Origin: UBA11865 sp963749825
GTDB taxonomy: Bacteria; Chloroflexota; Anaerolineae; Promineifilales; Promineifilaceae
NCBI GenBank assembly: GCA_963749825.1
Contig: CAVVOI010000020.1
Coordinates: forward strand, 1 to 64,000
Direction: 5' to 3'
DNA length: 64,000 nucleotides
Shown: in pieces, positions 28,043 through 38,381 of the stretch
How positions within the stretch are numbered: position 1 is the first letter of the stretch
Layout: each line of letters opens with the position of its first letter
The notes under the pieces: model-generated
What the model saw: the letters and a program-made list of their open reading frames with translations, nothing else
Databases searched by the model: none
Told to the model about the DNA's origin: nothing
Made by a program: the position numbers and the translations under genes

Positions 28043-28927
28043 TGGTTACAAGTGAAACAAAAAAAGCGCCGATTTCGATGGTCTTACGTAATCGGATATG
28101 GATTGATGATTATATTGGCTTTGGTATTCATTTTTCCGATTGTCTTCATGTTAATGTCATCGCTGAAACCAGATGAGCAGCTTCTCCGAGATTCCGCTTC
28201 TTTTCGGGCTTTCCTGCCGGTTGGAGATGTTTCCCTGGACAATTACAGAGCAGCCTTCGATCGGGCGCCGGTGATCCGATTTATTACCAACTCGGTCCTG
28301 GTTACGGGGATTACCGTGACTGTAGGTCTTCTTGTGAACTCCTTAGCCGGCTTTGCCATTGCTATCCCCCGCTGGAAAGGGAAAGGCCTTGTGTTGGGAC
28401 TGGTAATCGCCGTGCTGATCTTGCCCTTTGAGACAGTTGCCGTTCCGCTATTGCTGATGGTAAGCAAGCTGCCTTCCATCGGTGCGGAGGGCGTCACCCA
28501 GGGTTGGCTCAATACCTATCATGTACAGATTATCCCTTGGATAGCGAATGCCTTTTCAATATTTCTCTTCGCTCAATTCTTTAGTGCGCTACCCTATGCG
28601 CTGGTCGAGGCAGCCAAGATCGATGGGGCAAGTTGGTGGCAGACCTACCGGCGGGTGATCGTCCCCGTTTCCGGTCCAGTCTTTGCCACTGCAGCGATTC
28701 TTACAATTCTTCCCATGTGGAACCAGTATCTATGGCCATTGATGGTGGTTCAGTCAGAGGAGATTCGCCCGGTGATGGTTGGCCTGCAGTATTTCTTCCA
28801 ACTCGATATCGCCTGGGGTGAAGTCATGGCCTTCCTATCACTCATTACAATTCCAGTGCTTATTATCTTCCTGGCTCTTCAGCGCACCTATATCGAGAGC
28901 ATTGCCGCGAGTGGCATCAAAGGCTAA
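28042..28927 (+). CDS. Sugar ABC transporter permease (MalG-like)
   Basis: This is a ~290-residue subunit with six membrane helices and the EAA motif (EAAKIDGASWWQTYRRVIVP) that docks the ATPase. The uninterrupted frame begins at GTG 28052. However, ATG 28042 overlaps the upstream stop as TAATG behind a GAGGGAGAGAG ribosome site and reads VTSETKK before an A7 run. A one-base change in that run would join it to KRRFRWSYV. The natural start is therefore probably 28042, with a homopolymer indel. It belongs to the CUT1 class (oligosaccharide importers). Confidence 0.88.
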
Positions 28928-29011
28928 ACAACGTTCCGTGCTGTATAAATTGGACTTCAGATTTCATCGAACAAAACAAATCTCAGATTACATAGCAAAT
29001 CTCGCACCCAT

Positions 29012-30493
29012 ATGACATACGATGAAGTCTTTCGCCCTCAATTTCATTTTACTCCTACTGCCCAATGGCTCAATGATCCTAATGGGCTGGTCTACTATGA
29101 AGGCGAATTCCATCTCTTTTATCAGTACAACCCAGAAGGTGTCGTGTGGGGACCTATGCATTGGGGACATGCCATCAGTCCCGATCTAGCGAACTGGATG
29201 CACCTGCCAATTGCCCTTTTTCCCGATGAGCATGGTTACATCTATTCTGGTAGCGCGGTGATCGATTGGGATAATACGGCTGGTTTTGGCAAAGAAGCCA
29301 TGGTGGCCATATTCACCCATCACCTGGAAAATCGCCAGTCTCAATCGATCGCCTATAGCACAGATAAAGGTCGTTCCTGGACTAAATTCAAGGACAATCC
29401 ACTTATTCCCCCACCCAATAACATCCGCGATTTTCGCGATCCAAAGGTTTTTTGGCACGAAGACGGTGGCGCTGGGTACTGGGTTATGTTAGTCGCGGCC
29501 GGCGATTCAATCATGTTTTATTCCTCGCCAGACCTAAAGAGATGGGCATTGACGAGTCGTTTCGGAGACGGTTACGGGTCTAGGGAAGGCGTTTGGGAAA
29601 CCCCCGATCTCTTTGAATTGCCGGTGGATGGCGGCCCAGAGACCAAGTGGGTGTTAACTGTCGCGGTAGGAGACGGCGCGCCGGCCGGCGGCACAGGAGT
29701 TCAGTATTTTATCGGTGATTTTGACGGCGAATCTTTCTCCAGCCATCGCCCCAAAGACACGATTTTTTGGGCGGATTTTGGAGCGGACTTCTATGCTGCC
29801 CAATCGTGGAGTGGCGCGCCCAACAACCGTCGTATCTGGATCGCATGGATGAATAACTGGCGATACGCAAAGGTTATCCCTACCTCAACCTGGCGAGGTG
29901 CACTTACACTTCCCCGTGAACTCGCATTAATCTCCACTCCTCAAGGCATTCGTCTTGTGCAAACACCTATTTCTGAATTACAGAATCTACGAGGAGAGCA
30001 TTGGCACTGGCGGGATGAAACGATATCGGCTGTTAATACAGATTTGTTAAAACAAGTGACGGGTGAACCGCTAGAGATCATCGCCAGTTTTGAAGTAACA
30101 AATATTCCTTCTAATGAACAATTCGGTATTCGTTTGTGTACTGGGGAAAACAATCACACAACAATTGCCTACACAACAACGAACCAGTCACTATTCATCG
30201 ATCGAACCCAGTCAGGTCTTGTCGATTTTAGTCCTAGTTTTCCGGGCATTCATTCTGTTGACTTGGCGCCGCTTGACGAAACCATTAGGTTGCATATCTT
30301 CGTCGATCGCTCCTCCGTGGAACTGTTTGCGAACGGTGGTCAGGTAGTGTTCACCGAAAGAATATTTCCCGAATTGGCCGACTCCAGTATCGAACTCTTT
30401 GCGGAAGGTGGTCATGTTAGGCTTATCTCGCTGGATGCCTATCAGTTAGAAGCTGTAACATTTTCATTGCCAATATCGAACAATCGCCATTAG
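29012..30493 (+). CDS. Glycoside hydrolase family 32 (levanase/invertase type)
   Basis: A 493-residue GH32 enzyme without a signal peptide, so probably cytoplasmic. The nucleophile Asp is in WLNDPNG near residue 21, the transition-state stabiliser is in FRDPKVFWH, and the acid/base Glu is in GVWETPDLFEL. The C-terminal beta-sandwich (residues ~340-480) includes IRLHIFVDRSSVELFANGG, typical of exo-fructosidases. It would cleave terminal beta-fructosyl residues from sucrose or short fructans imported by the ABC system. The PfkB kinase starts 10 bases downstream. The exact substrate is not decided by sequence. Confidence 0.93.
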   Translation: MTYDEVFRPQFHFTPTAQWLNDPNGLVYYEGEFHLFYQYNPEGVVWGPMHWGHAISPDLANWMHLPIALFPDEHGYIYSGSAVIDWDNTAGFGKEAMVAIFTHHLENRQSQSIAYSTDKGRSWTKFKDNPLIPPPNNIRDFRDPKVFWHEDGGAGYWVMLVAAGDSIMFYSSPDLKRWALTSRFGDGYGSREGVWETPDLFELPVDGGPETKWVLTVAVGDGAPAGGTGVQYFIGDFDGESFSSHRPKDTIFWADFGADFYAAQSWSGAPNNRRIWIAWMNNWRYAKVIPTSTWRGALTLPRELALISTPQGIRLVQTPISELQNLRGEHWHWRDETISAVNTDLLKQVTGEPLEIIASFEVTNIPSNEQFGIRLCTGENNHTTIAYTTTNQSLFIDRTQSGLVDFSPSFPGIHSVDLAPLDETIRLHIFVDRSSVELFANGGQVVFTERIFPELADSSIELFAEGGHVRLISLDAYQLEAVTFSLPISNNRH

Positions 30494-30503
30494 AGAAAGA
30501 TCG

Positions 30504-31490
30504 ATGAATCAAGGGAGAATTGTAGATCCAATATTAGATTTATTTACTTTAGGTGAAGCATTGGTGGATCTGATCTCTAATACGGTAGCGGATTCATTGG
30601 ACGAAGCCGGCGCTTTTGGTCGTTATCTAGGTGGGCAGCCGACAAATCTGGCTGTGAACATGGCCCTCTTAGATAGACACGCAGCTATTGCTGCCTGCAT
30701 CGGTAACGATGGCTTTGGTCATTTTATTTTTGATCAGATCAAATCCTCTAATGTCATCGCGGACCATATTCAAATTACGGATGAACATCCGACTTCTGTG
30801 GCCATTATCACTCGCCAAGCCCAGACGGCCGATTTCCTAATCGCCAGGGGAGCCGATGCCTATCTCAGATCCACACCATCTATAGAGGTATCCGCGGCAA
30901 ATAGCCGCATCGTTCACACCTCGGCTTTTGGTCTATCGCGTGAACCTGCACGTTCGACCATACTCGGTGCGCTGAAAATCGCACATGATGCTGGCAATGT
31001 GATATCGCTAGACCCAAACTATCATCCAAAGAACTGGCCTGATACTCAGGATTTCCCTTTAATATTAAAAGAGACCTACCAATATGTATCGATTACCAAA
31101 CCTTCATTGGATGATTGTGTTCGCCTTTTTGGACCAGAGAAAGAGCCAATTGCTTACGCAAGGTGTTTTCTGGAATGGGGTTGCCAGACGGTAGCCTTAT
31201 CTATGGGTGCGCAAGGAATTCTTTTAGCGACGGCGTCAGGTGGTCTATATCATATTGAAAGCAATGATACCCCTGTGATTGATGCGACCGGGGCCGGAGA
31301 TGCTTTTTGGGCTGGATTTTTAAGCGCAATGTTAGATGGTGTTTCAGTCATCGAAGCCGCCAGAGTCGGACAAGTAGTGGCTGGAATTAAACTGGGGATT
31401 GTCGGTCCAATGAAGCAGCTTCCCGATAAAGAAGAAATCTATAGCCGTGCTGAGGCGATTCGGTTCGCCGAGATAAGCGACAAAGGTTAA
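30504..31490 (+). CDS. PfkB-family carbohydrate kinase (probable fructokinase)
   Basis: A 328-residue ribokinase/PfkB-fold kinase. The N-terminal signature GGQPTNLAVNMALLDR and the C-terminal ATP/anion-hole signature DATGAGDAFWAGFLSAML with the catalytic Asp are both intact. A FTLGEALVDLI start is typical of fructokinases. Placed between two GH32-type hydrolases, it most likely phosphorylates released fructose to fructose-6-phosphate. It is translationally close to both neighbours (10 and 3 bases). Confidence 0.92.
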   Translation: MNQGRIVDPILDLFTLGEALVDLISNTVADSLDEAGAFGRYLGGQPTNLAVNMALLDRHAAIAACIGNDGFGHFIFDQIKSSNVIADHIQITDEHPTSVAIITRQAQTADFLIARGADAYLRSTPSIEVSAANSRIVHTSAFGLSREPARSTILGALKIAHDAGNVISLDPNYHPKNWPDTQDFPLILKETYQYVSITKPSLDDCVRLFGPEKEPIAYARCFLEWGCQTVALSMGAQGILLATASGGLYHIESNDTPVIDATGAGDAFWAGFLSAMLDGVSVIEAARVGQVVAGIKLGIVGPMKQLPDKEEIYSRAEAIRFAEISDKG

Positions 31491-31493
31491 TCC

Positions 31494-32491
31494 TTGACGT
31501 TACATCTACCGGACAAATGGGTTTGGGATTTCTGGTTTGCTCAAGATGGCGCCGATTACCATATCTTCTACCTCCAGGCTCCTCGCGCACTGAAAGATGA
31601 GACGGCAAGGCATTGGCATGTGTCAATTGGCCATGCAGTCTCCCAGGATCTCATCAATTGGCAAATCCTGCCTGATGCGCTGGCTCCATCGGCCGCTGAC
31701 ACCAACGCTTGGGATAACTACACGACCTGGACGGGTAGCATCATCGCTCATGCCGGTACCTGGCACTTACTTTACACCGGCACTAATCGGGTCGAACAGG
31801 GCTTGATCCAGCGTATTGGTCTGGCGACTTCCGATGATCTCATTCACTGGAAAAAACACCCGGCCAATCCAATCATCGTCGCTGACCCGCGCTGGTATGA
31901 AATACTGGACAGGACTGCATGGTACGAGCAGGCCTGGCGCGATCCAATCGTTTTCCAACACAAAGACCAATTCCATTGCTACATCACCGCCCGCAGCCGT
32001 TGGGGTCATAAGTCAGGCCGTGGGGTCATCGCACACGCACGATCGCGGATTTGGTGGAATGGGAAGTAAGCGGCCCGGTCAGCGAGCCCGGCGAGTTCGG
32101 ACATCTCGAGGTGCCACGACTGGTCGGGATTGAAGATCGTTGGTATTTGTTCTTCAGCGTGGGTCACAAACATTACTCGGAACGACGGCGCCAACGCCCC
32201 GACCTGAAACTACTAACAGGCACCCATTATCTTGTGGCAGACAGTCCCCTGGGGCCATTCAAGTTAACGACCAGCGAGTTCCTTTTAGGTGACAAACAAG
32301 GAACATATTATTCAGGCGGTCCAGTTCAGGATCCAAATGGTGAATGGGTCTTACTGGCTGTTCGTACCCAGACACCCAAGGGCCATTTCGTGGGCGAGAT
32401 AAGCGACCCCATTTCGCTTGAGCTCGCGCCCATGGTCGCCTGCGCATCTCAGGATAACCATGAAGATGAGATCAGCACTTCTGTCCTATGA
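31494..32491 (+). pseudogene. Divergent GH32/beta-fructosidase-superfamily protein, frameshifted
   Basis: From TTG 31494, three bases after the kinase stop, the frame reads LHLPDKWVWDFWFAQDG and continues with five-bladed beta-propeller features (HVSIGHAVSQDLINWQIL, WTGSIIAHAGTWHLLYTG, YEQAWRDPIVFQHKDQFHCY) to ~32060. One indel later it resumes as VEWEVSGPVSEPGEFGHLEVPRL and runs to 32491. The WDFW in place of WLNDPNG and the conserved WRDP suggest a distant GH32/43/68 relative, with Asp in WDFW as candidate nucleophile and Glu in HLEVPRL as candidate acid/base. Length when joined is ~330 residues, without a C-terminal sandwich. The substrate is unknown, probably another fructoside. Confidence 0.75.
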
Positions 32492-33445
32492 CGGTTTCCA
32501 TATTGTTCGGAAGATATCCCACCCTTTGCAGATGACGAGATCCTTATCAAGCTGATAGGCTGCGGTGTATGCAGCGGCGACGTCTTTGTTTACAAAAACC
32601 GTGACCAACTGGCGAGGACACCAAGAAGGTTGGGCCATGAAGGTAGCGGCTGGGTCATAGGCGTTGGTCGAAACGTGATTGGTTTTGATTTGGATGATAT
32701 GGTGACGACTTTCGCCTTGCCCGCCTACGCCGAATATCTAGTCGCCAAGCCAGACAGGGTGGTCAAATTGCCATCTGAAGTCGATCCACTCTATGCGTTG
32801 GGAGAAGCGATCGCCTGCTGCGTTCATGCTGCCGGTCGTTTTGGGATCCAAAGCGGCGATCGTGTGGCTGTCTTGGGTTGTGGCTTCATGGGTCAAATTT
32901 GTTTGCAAATGGCCCGATACCTGGGAGCGGGATATATCTGCGCTATTGATCCGCTGACTGATAGACTTGAGATGTCATGGAGCATGGGCGCCGATGCCGT
33001 GCTCAACCCCTTGGAGCACAGCATCGAGGAGATAGTTGGCAATCACGGTGAATTTAACGTCGTCATTGAAGCAGCCGGGACCCAGAGCGTGATCGATCTG
33101 TCCACGGCCTTAGTCATGGAACACGGCCGGATTGTCCTGGTTGGCTATCACCAGTCGAACGATGGTAAACGAATTGTCAATATGGAACGTTGGAATTACA
33201 AGGCGATCGATGTCATGAATGGTCATGTACGCCGCCCTGACGAGAAGCTGGCGGCGATGGAAGAAGGAATGAGACTTCTGGGCCAGGGTTACCTGCGGAC
33301 AGAGCCCCTGGTAACGACCTACGCTTTGACCGAGGTTGAACAGGCTTTGGCTGATTTGACGGCCGTAAAAGAGGGTCTCTTTAAAGCCGTTTGGTGCTGG
33401 ATATGGTCATCATTATGGCCGCGGCTGGCAGTTGTTGGATGTTGA
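32460..33445 (+). pseudogene. Zinc-type alcohol/sorbitol dehydrogenase, frameshifted and cut by a transposase fragment
   Basis: The start overlaps the upstream gene (ATG 32460 or 32466: MRSALLSYDGFHIV). An indel near 32510 shifts the frame, after which one reads IPPFADDEILIKLIGCGVCSGD, with the zinc-ligand Cys, then GHEGSGWV (catalytic-zinc His-Glu), the Rossmann motif GCGFMGQI near 32880, and an otherwise normal MDR fold to KEGLFKAV near 33390. There the sequence passes into transposase coding sequence, so the last few native residues are replaced by an unrelated tail ending at 33445. It probably oxidised or reduced a polyol or sugar linked to fructose metabolism; this is inferred from context. 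Confidence 0.85.
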
Positions 33446-34406
33446 TATGAGTGGCTTGCCGGCTGGACGGCAGAGCGAAGGCGTCGAAAAAGGGTATTTT
33501 GCCAAGCAAAAGAACAAACGGGGGCGGCAATTGGGGCGTGTCTATGCCACCCTGTACGGTGAAATCATCAGCGAACGCTTGTATCGTGGCAAAACCCAAC
33601 TCAATCGCAGCTTGGTCGACTTGGTTACCGATGGGGAAACCATCTTGAATCTCAATCCCGGTTTCTGCAAGCAAACCATCCTGCGTATTGATGGCGGCGG
33701 TGGTAATGATGCGGATATCAACTGGCTGTTGGAGCGGGGTTATCAATTGTTGGTCAAAGTAACCCACTGGAAGCGCGTCGAGAAATTGGCCGCAACGGTC
33801 GCTATCTGGGAAACCGACCCCAAAGACCCACGACGGCAGGCTGGGTGGGTGCAAGCCCCCTTTACTTATAACCAGCCCACACGACAATTGGCCGTTCGCT
33901 GCCAGGGAAAGAAAGGAAAGTGGCATACCGCCATCCTGGCTTTCAATCTGGATAATGACCAACTTCACTGGCTGACCGAGCAAGGCAAACGAACTTTTCC
34001 CACCCCTGTCGCCCCCATCTGGTCGGCTGTCTATGCCTATGACCTCCGTGGTGGAGCTGTCGAAACGGCCATCAAAGGGTCCAAGCAGGGCTTGGGCATC
34101 ACCAAGCGCAACAAAAAATCGTTCCATGCTCAGGATATGTTGCTGTTGTTGGGGCAACTGGCTTACAACCTGACGGCTTGGGTACGTAATGGTTTGGCTT
34201 TTTGCCAAGCCAGGCTCCAGCAATTCGGTATGTTGCGCATGGTTCGGGACGCCTTTCATATTACCGGCAACCTTTACTTTGATGCTCAGGGCCATATCGT
34301 TCAAATTTCACTCAATCAGGCGCATGATCTAGCGGCTTCATTCATTGATGCCTTTGCTTCTTTCTTGGCTCGCGATGGAACTGTCGCTAATTTGCACCAA
34401 ATTTAG
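33391..34406 (+). pseudogene. N-terminally truncated transposase (IS1380/IS4-superfamily-like)
   Basis: In frame from ~33391 one reads FGAGYGHHYGRGWQLLDVDMSG, joining directly onto the dehydrogenase 3' end, and then ~325 residues of a DDE transposase: first Asp in LDVDMSGLP, second in ILRIDGGGGNDADINW, Glu in GGAVETAIKGSKQGLG, plus QDMLLLLGQLAYNLTAW near the end. The missing N-terminus and absence of a clear left inverted repeat indicate an IS fragment, so it is probably immobile. A large antisense frame over it is a shadow. Confidence 0.82.
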
Positions 34407-34420
34407 GTAACTATGGACGA
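33391..34420 (+). mobile_element. Insertion-sequence fragment
   Basis: The left junction at ~33390 coincides with loss of dehydrogenase similarity. The right edge is not marked by a recognisable terminal repeat and is placed just after the transposase stop. Confidence 0.6.
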
Positions 34421-34524
34421 GCGCTAGCAGGTGGATTAAGCATTCCGCCGAATACTAGATCAATCAGATTACAAGATCTTATGCGAAGCGATCGTCAACA
34501 AGAACTAAACTTAAAGGATAAACC

Positions 34525-35847
34525 ATGCATATACTGATGATAACCAACCATGGCCTGCACCATTGGCATGTCGTACCCGGACTGCCAGATACAGGTGGGC
34601 AGAATATATTTGTGAATGAAATGAGCCAGGCACTGGCAAACATGGGGCACCAGGTAACGATTGTGAACCGGGGAGGGTACCCTGATCCAATAACGGGAGA
34701 ATGGCGTCGAGGTATCCTTTATAAGGGCGATAAACAACGTATCATTTACTTAGAAGACGGGCTGGCCGAATTTGTTCGTAAAGAGGATATGAACGAACGT
34801 ATCCCGTACCTGGCCGAATCGCTTAAAACCAGCCTGGATGCGGATTTCGGTCCAGTCGACTTAATGGTTTCCCATTATTGGGATGGCATGAAGCTGGGCA
34901 TTGAATATAACAAGACATTGGCTAGGCCGGTGCGCCATATCTGGGTACCTCATTCTCTTGGGGCCATCAAGAAAAGCAACCTGCCGCCTGAGCAATGGCA
35001 AGGTTTACGCCTCGACGAGCGCCTAGCCACAGAAAAGAAGCTGGCTAAAGAAGTTAATGGCATCGCCTCCACATCGGCCCTGATCACTAAAAAGCTAGTG
35101 GAATTTTACGAATACACAGGCAAACTCTATTTCCTGCCACCATGCGTGGATCAAGAACGTTACTATGCTCACGAAGTACCGGCCGACCATGAGATCTGGG
35201 ACTTTTTGAGCAGCCTATCTGGTCTCACGGCCGAGGATATCAAGCAACGGCAAATCGTTACCGAGATCAGCCGGACTGCCATCACAAAAAGAAAGGATGT
35301 GTTGATAAAAGCCTTCGCCTTGTTAAGCCAACAGCTACCGGATACTTTCCTGGTTGTGGCTATTGATGAACGTGAAGAAGTATTAGCCGAAGAACTCAAT
35401 CATCTGATCCGGCAGCTAGGTATAAGCGATCAAGTAGCTGCCGTAGGCTCTATTTGGGATCTATTGCCGACACTTTATGCGATAACGGATGTTTATTGTA
35501 CGCCGGCGATAGTGGAAGGCTTTGGCATGTCGGCCCAAGAGGCTGCAGCGACGCGCGTTCCTGTCGTCGCCAGCGACCGGGTCCCATATGTGACTGAATA
35601 TCTTCTTGGCGATAATCCGGAACAGAGAGTATATGATAAGTCCCAACGGCCGCTACAGGTGGGCGAGGGCGCCGTGGTTGTACCGGTAGACGATGTTCCA
35701 GGCTTTGCCGAAGGGTTAAAGACCTTATTGCTTGACCAGGAATTGCGGCAAGAAATGGGAGAGAACGCCTACGCGGCAACTGTACCGTACTTCACATGGC
35801 ATAATATGGTCGGCCGCTTTCTGTCGGAGCTAGAAGACGAAGATTAA
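34525..35847 (+). CDS. GT4-family glycosyltransferase, sucrose-phosphate-synthase-like
   Basis: A 440-residue GT-B fold enzyme. The N-terminal HHWHVVPGLPDTGGQNIFV contains the DTGGQ element shared by sucrose synthases and sucrose-phosphate synthases. The C-terminal nucleotide-sugar region has the E-x7-E motif (VEGFGMSAQEAAATRVPVVAS) and the TRKDVL-like basic patch (ITKRKDVLIKAF). It is shorter than plant enzymes and has no phosphatase domain. It follows the IS fragment on the same strand as the fructoside operon, and a GalT-like gene starts 30 bases after it. It may make or break a fructose- or glycerate-linked disaccharide; acceptor and donor are not decided. Confidence 0.82.
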   Translation: MHILMITNHGLHHWHVVPGLPDTGGQNIFVNEMSQALANMGHQVTIVNRGGYPDPITGEWRRGILYKGDKQRIIYLEDGLAEFVRKEDMNERIPYLAESLKTSLDADFGPVDLMVSHYWDGMKLGIEYNKTLARPVRHIWVPHSLGAIKKSNLPPEQWQGLRLDERLATEKKLAKEVNGIASTSALITKKLVEFYEYTGKLYFLPPCVDQERYYAHEVPADHEIWDFLSSLSGLTAEDIKQRQIVTEISRTAITKRKDVLIKAFALLSQQLPDTFLVVAIDEREEVLAEELNHLIRQLGISDQVAAVGSIWDLLPTLYAITDVYCTPAIVEGFGMSAQEAAATRVPVVASDRVPYVTEYLLGDNPEQRVYDKSQRPLQVGEGAVVVPVDDVPGFAEGLKTLLLDQELRQEMGENAYAATVPYFTWHNMVGRFLSELEDED

Positions 35848-35877
35848 GGTCCATCAGGCGTAACGTCTAAAGACATT

Positions 35878-37014
35878 ATGACAGCACGGATAGAGCGGAA
35901 TCAACTGAAGCGTTTACTCCAGTCTGAAGATATAGAGGATATCCCATTTTCCGAACTTATTCGTCTGTTTCGAGAAGAGGAAGGATTAAGTGATTATTTG
36001 CCCGACGGGATCTATGTAACAGATCCTCGCACAGGAGAGAAGATTATCTTCCACTCCGCCCGCGCCAACCGCCCCCACGATAATAAGCCCGCCGGGCCAA
36101 CGGCCGATCAAAACCATGGTTCTTGCCCAATCTGCCTGGGAACAACGACCGGTATCCTTGACCTGAAGCCGCTGAGCGAAGGATTCACTTTCATTAACAA
36201 GAACCTTTTTCCGGCATTCTATCCCTTTGAAATCGAGGCGGAAAGCGAGAAGAGCAATACCAGGCGACTGGGAGAAGGTGATATTTTTGGCTTTCACTTT
36301 TTGCAGTGGACCTCTTCCTATCATGACCGGGACTGGCATAACATTCCTTTGTCTGATGCCACTTTGGTGATGCAGCGTCTTGCTGCCCTGGAAAAGAAGC
36401 TGCTGGTAGACGCGCCAGTCTATCTGGGTAATCTGGACAAAACAATTGCCGGCCAACAAGAAATTCCGGTTTACATACTCATCACGAAAAATTACGGCCA
36501 TTTGGTGGGAGGCTCTCTATCCCATGGACATCAGCAAATCGCTCTGAGCAATGCTATGCCTAAAAGGATGGATGACAATGCGCGATTCTTTGAAGATAAG
36601 GGGCAGACCTTTTCCCAATATCTTCTTCGGACAAACCCGGCAGAATTAATGATCGAGGATTATGGGTCGGCTGTGTTGCTTACGCCCTATTTCATGCGGC
36701 GGCCGTACAATATGATATTGGTTCTTAAAAACAGTAGTCCCCAGTTTTTGCACCAACTGAACAATTCGGAGCTAGAAGCAGTGGCTCATGGTTGGGCAGA
36801 TGCCATTCGAGCCATTTTGGAGATCATGCCAGCCATCGGGCGGGAGCTCGCTTATAACGTGGTGACCCATATTGGACCGGGCGCAGGCATTTACTTCGAG
36901 TTTTTGCCCTATACCCAAGAGACTGGGGGCTTCGAACTTCTCGGTATAACGATTTGCCAGGCCAATCCACAGGACGTTGCCCGACATATCCGAGAGGTTC
37001 TCTCGACTCTATAA
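35878..37014 (+). CDS. GalT-like (HIT superfamily) nucleotidyltransferase
   Basis: A 378-residue protein resembling galactose-1-phosphate uridylyltransferases. The CPIC motif near residue 80 suggests a zinc site. The active-site region is GSLSHGHQQIALS near residue 220, where His-x-His carries the nucleophile, as in the HPHGQ box of GalT. Overall similarity is remote, so the sugar phosphate may not be galactose-1-phosphate. Being next to the sucrose-phosphate-synthase-like GT, it may supply or recycle the NDP-sugar. Its stop overlaps the convergent GH1 stop by a few bases. Alternatives are an ADP-glucose phosphorylase or another HIT-type phosphorylase. Confidence 0.68.
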   Translation: MTARIERNQLKRLLQSEDIEDIPFSELIRLFREEEGLSDYLPDGIYVTDPRTGEKIIFHSARANRPHDNKPAGPTADQNHGSCPICLGTTTGILDLKPLSEGFTFINKNLFPAFYPFEIEAESEKSNTRRLGEGDIFGFHFLQWTSSYHDRDWHNIPLSDATLVMQRLAALEKKLLVDAPVYLGNLDKTIAGQQEIPVYILITKNYGHLVGGSLSHGHQQIALSNAMPKRMDDNARFFEDKGQTFSQYLLRTNPAELMIEDYGSAVLLTPYFMRRPYNMILVLKNSSPQFLHQLNNSELEAVAHGWADAIRAILEIMPAIGRELAYNVVTHIGPGAGIYFEFLPYTQETGGFELLGITICQANPQDVARHIREVLSTL

Positions 37015-38381
37015 ATACATCTCATCTTGGCTGGCGAACTCGACAGGTTCTGGCGCCTGGCCCGGAAACATTGTGTCCAATATCTCCGGTGCGTATCGTT
37101 CCGCCTGGTCGCTGCTGATGCAGTTGTCCCGGCAGATCTCCTGATAGAGTCTAGCGCTCGGCCGCCAGATCCGATCCTGGGTTTCCGGGTCCATTTCCAC
37201 CAGGCCAAATCGCTGCGTCCATCCCCGATCCCATTCGAAATTATCGACCAGGCTCCAGTGATAATAACCCATGATGGGATAGTTAAAATTGAGGGCTCGC
37301 CAGACCTCCCGTAAATGGTTCATGATGAATGCCGGCCGAAGGCGGTCGCTGCTATCGGGCAGCCCGTTCTCGGTAATATAGATGGGCAAATTGTAGCCCC
37401 GGTAGGCCTTGAGGGCGTTGAAAAGCCCCTGCGGGTGCAGTTCAAAGAATTGATCTTCTGTGGTGACGGCGCCTTCGGGAACCCTGGTTTCATAAAGCCC
37501 TCCGGGCCTAGGGGGAAAACGCACCAGCGAACGCGAATAATAATTGATGCCGATAAAATCTAGGGTATTGGCCAGGTCCTTATTTGAACCACGACCTAAG
37601 GGCCACCGTAAGCGGCCATTGATCAGGGCTTCGAGCCACAGATCATTAAAAAACCGGGATACTCGCCGGGCCCACCAACGATCGAGGGCGTTACCCGATG
37701 GCCAAGCTTCGACCGGCCGATATTGTTTGGCCAGGCCGACCTCGAACATCCGGGATAGGTTTCTTTGATCACCTGATAGGCCACGGCATGACAGCGTAGC
37801 ATGTGGCGCAACGCTCGGATACCGGCCGTCCAGCCGCGTTCAACCGGTGCTGGGAAGTGCTCTTCCAGGTAGCGGTAAACGAAGTAGACCATTGGCTCAT
37901 TAAGAGTGATCCACTTAGGGATTAAATCGCCTAGGCTGTCTACGACTTTTGCCGTGTAACGGCGGAAATAGTCGATGACCAATTCGCTGCTAAAATCCCC
38001 TTTTTCCACCAGCCATAAAGGATTACTGAAGTGGTGCAGGGTGACCATGGGCTCGATGCCTCGGGCATGCATAGCCGCCAATATTTCACGATACCTGGCG
38101 ATGGCTTCGTGGTCGAAGACGCTGGGCTGGGGTTCGATTCTGCTCCACTCTAATGAAAATCGGTGAGCTGTGTTGCCCATTTCGGCGGCGATATCGAGAT
38201 CGGCTTCGGCGTTTTGCCACCAGTTACAGGCCAACCCTGACCGCCCATCATCTAGGATATGACCTTCTCCTAACTCCCATTCCCACCAATCATTGTTCTG
38301 ATTATTTCCCTCGACCTGGTGCGCCGAAGTGGCCGTTCCCCATAAAAAATCGGCCGGGAAAACCATTGTCGCTTTTGCCAT
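37009..38381 (-). pseudogene. GH1 beta-glucosidase, frameshifted
   Basis: The N-terminal half (37750-38381) has the GH1 opening FPADFLWGTATSAHQVEGN and the acid/base motif TLNEP. An indel near 37748 follows YQVIKETYPG. The other frame resumes with MFEVGLAKQYRPVEAW and contains the nucleophile motif YITENGL and the C-terminal GYYHWSLVDNFEW-x2-G. Joined length is ~455 residues, normal for the family, without a signal peptide. A single base change separates it from an intact gene. It would hydrolyse beta-glycosides in the cytoplasm. It is convergent with the GalT-like gene and closes the sugar island. Confidence 0.9.

Noticed and set aside
33381..34304. Long minus-strand frame (307 codons) opposite the IS fragment
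   Set aside because: It is antisense to a recognisable DDE transposase and its translation is low-complexity with no family signature.
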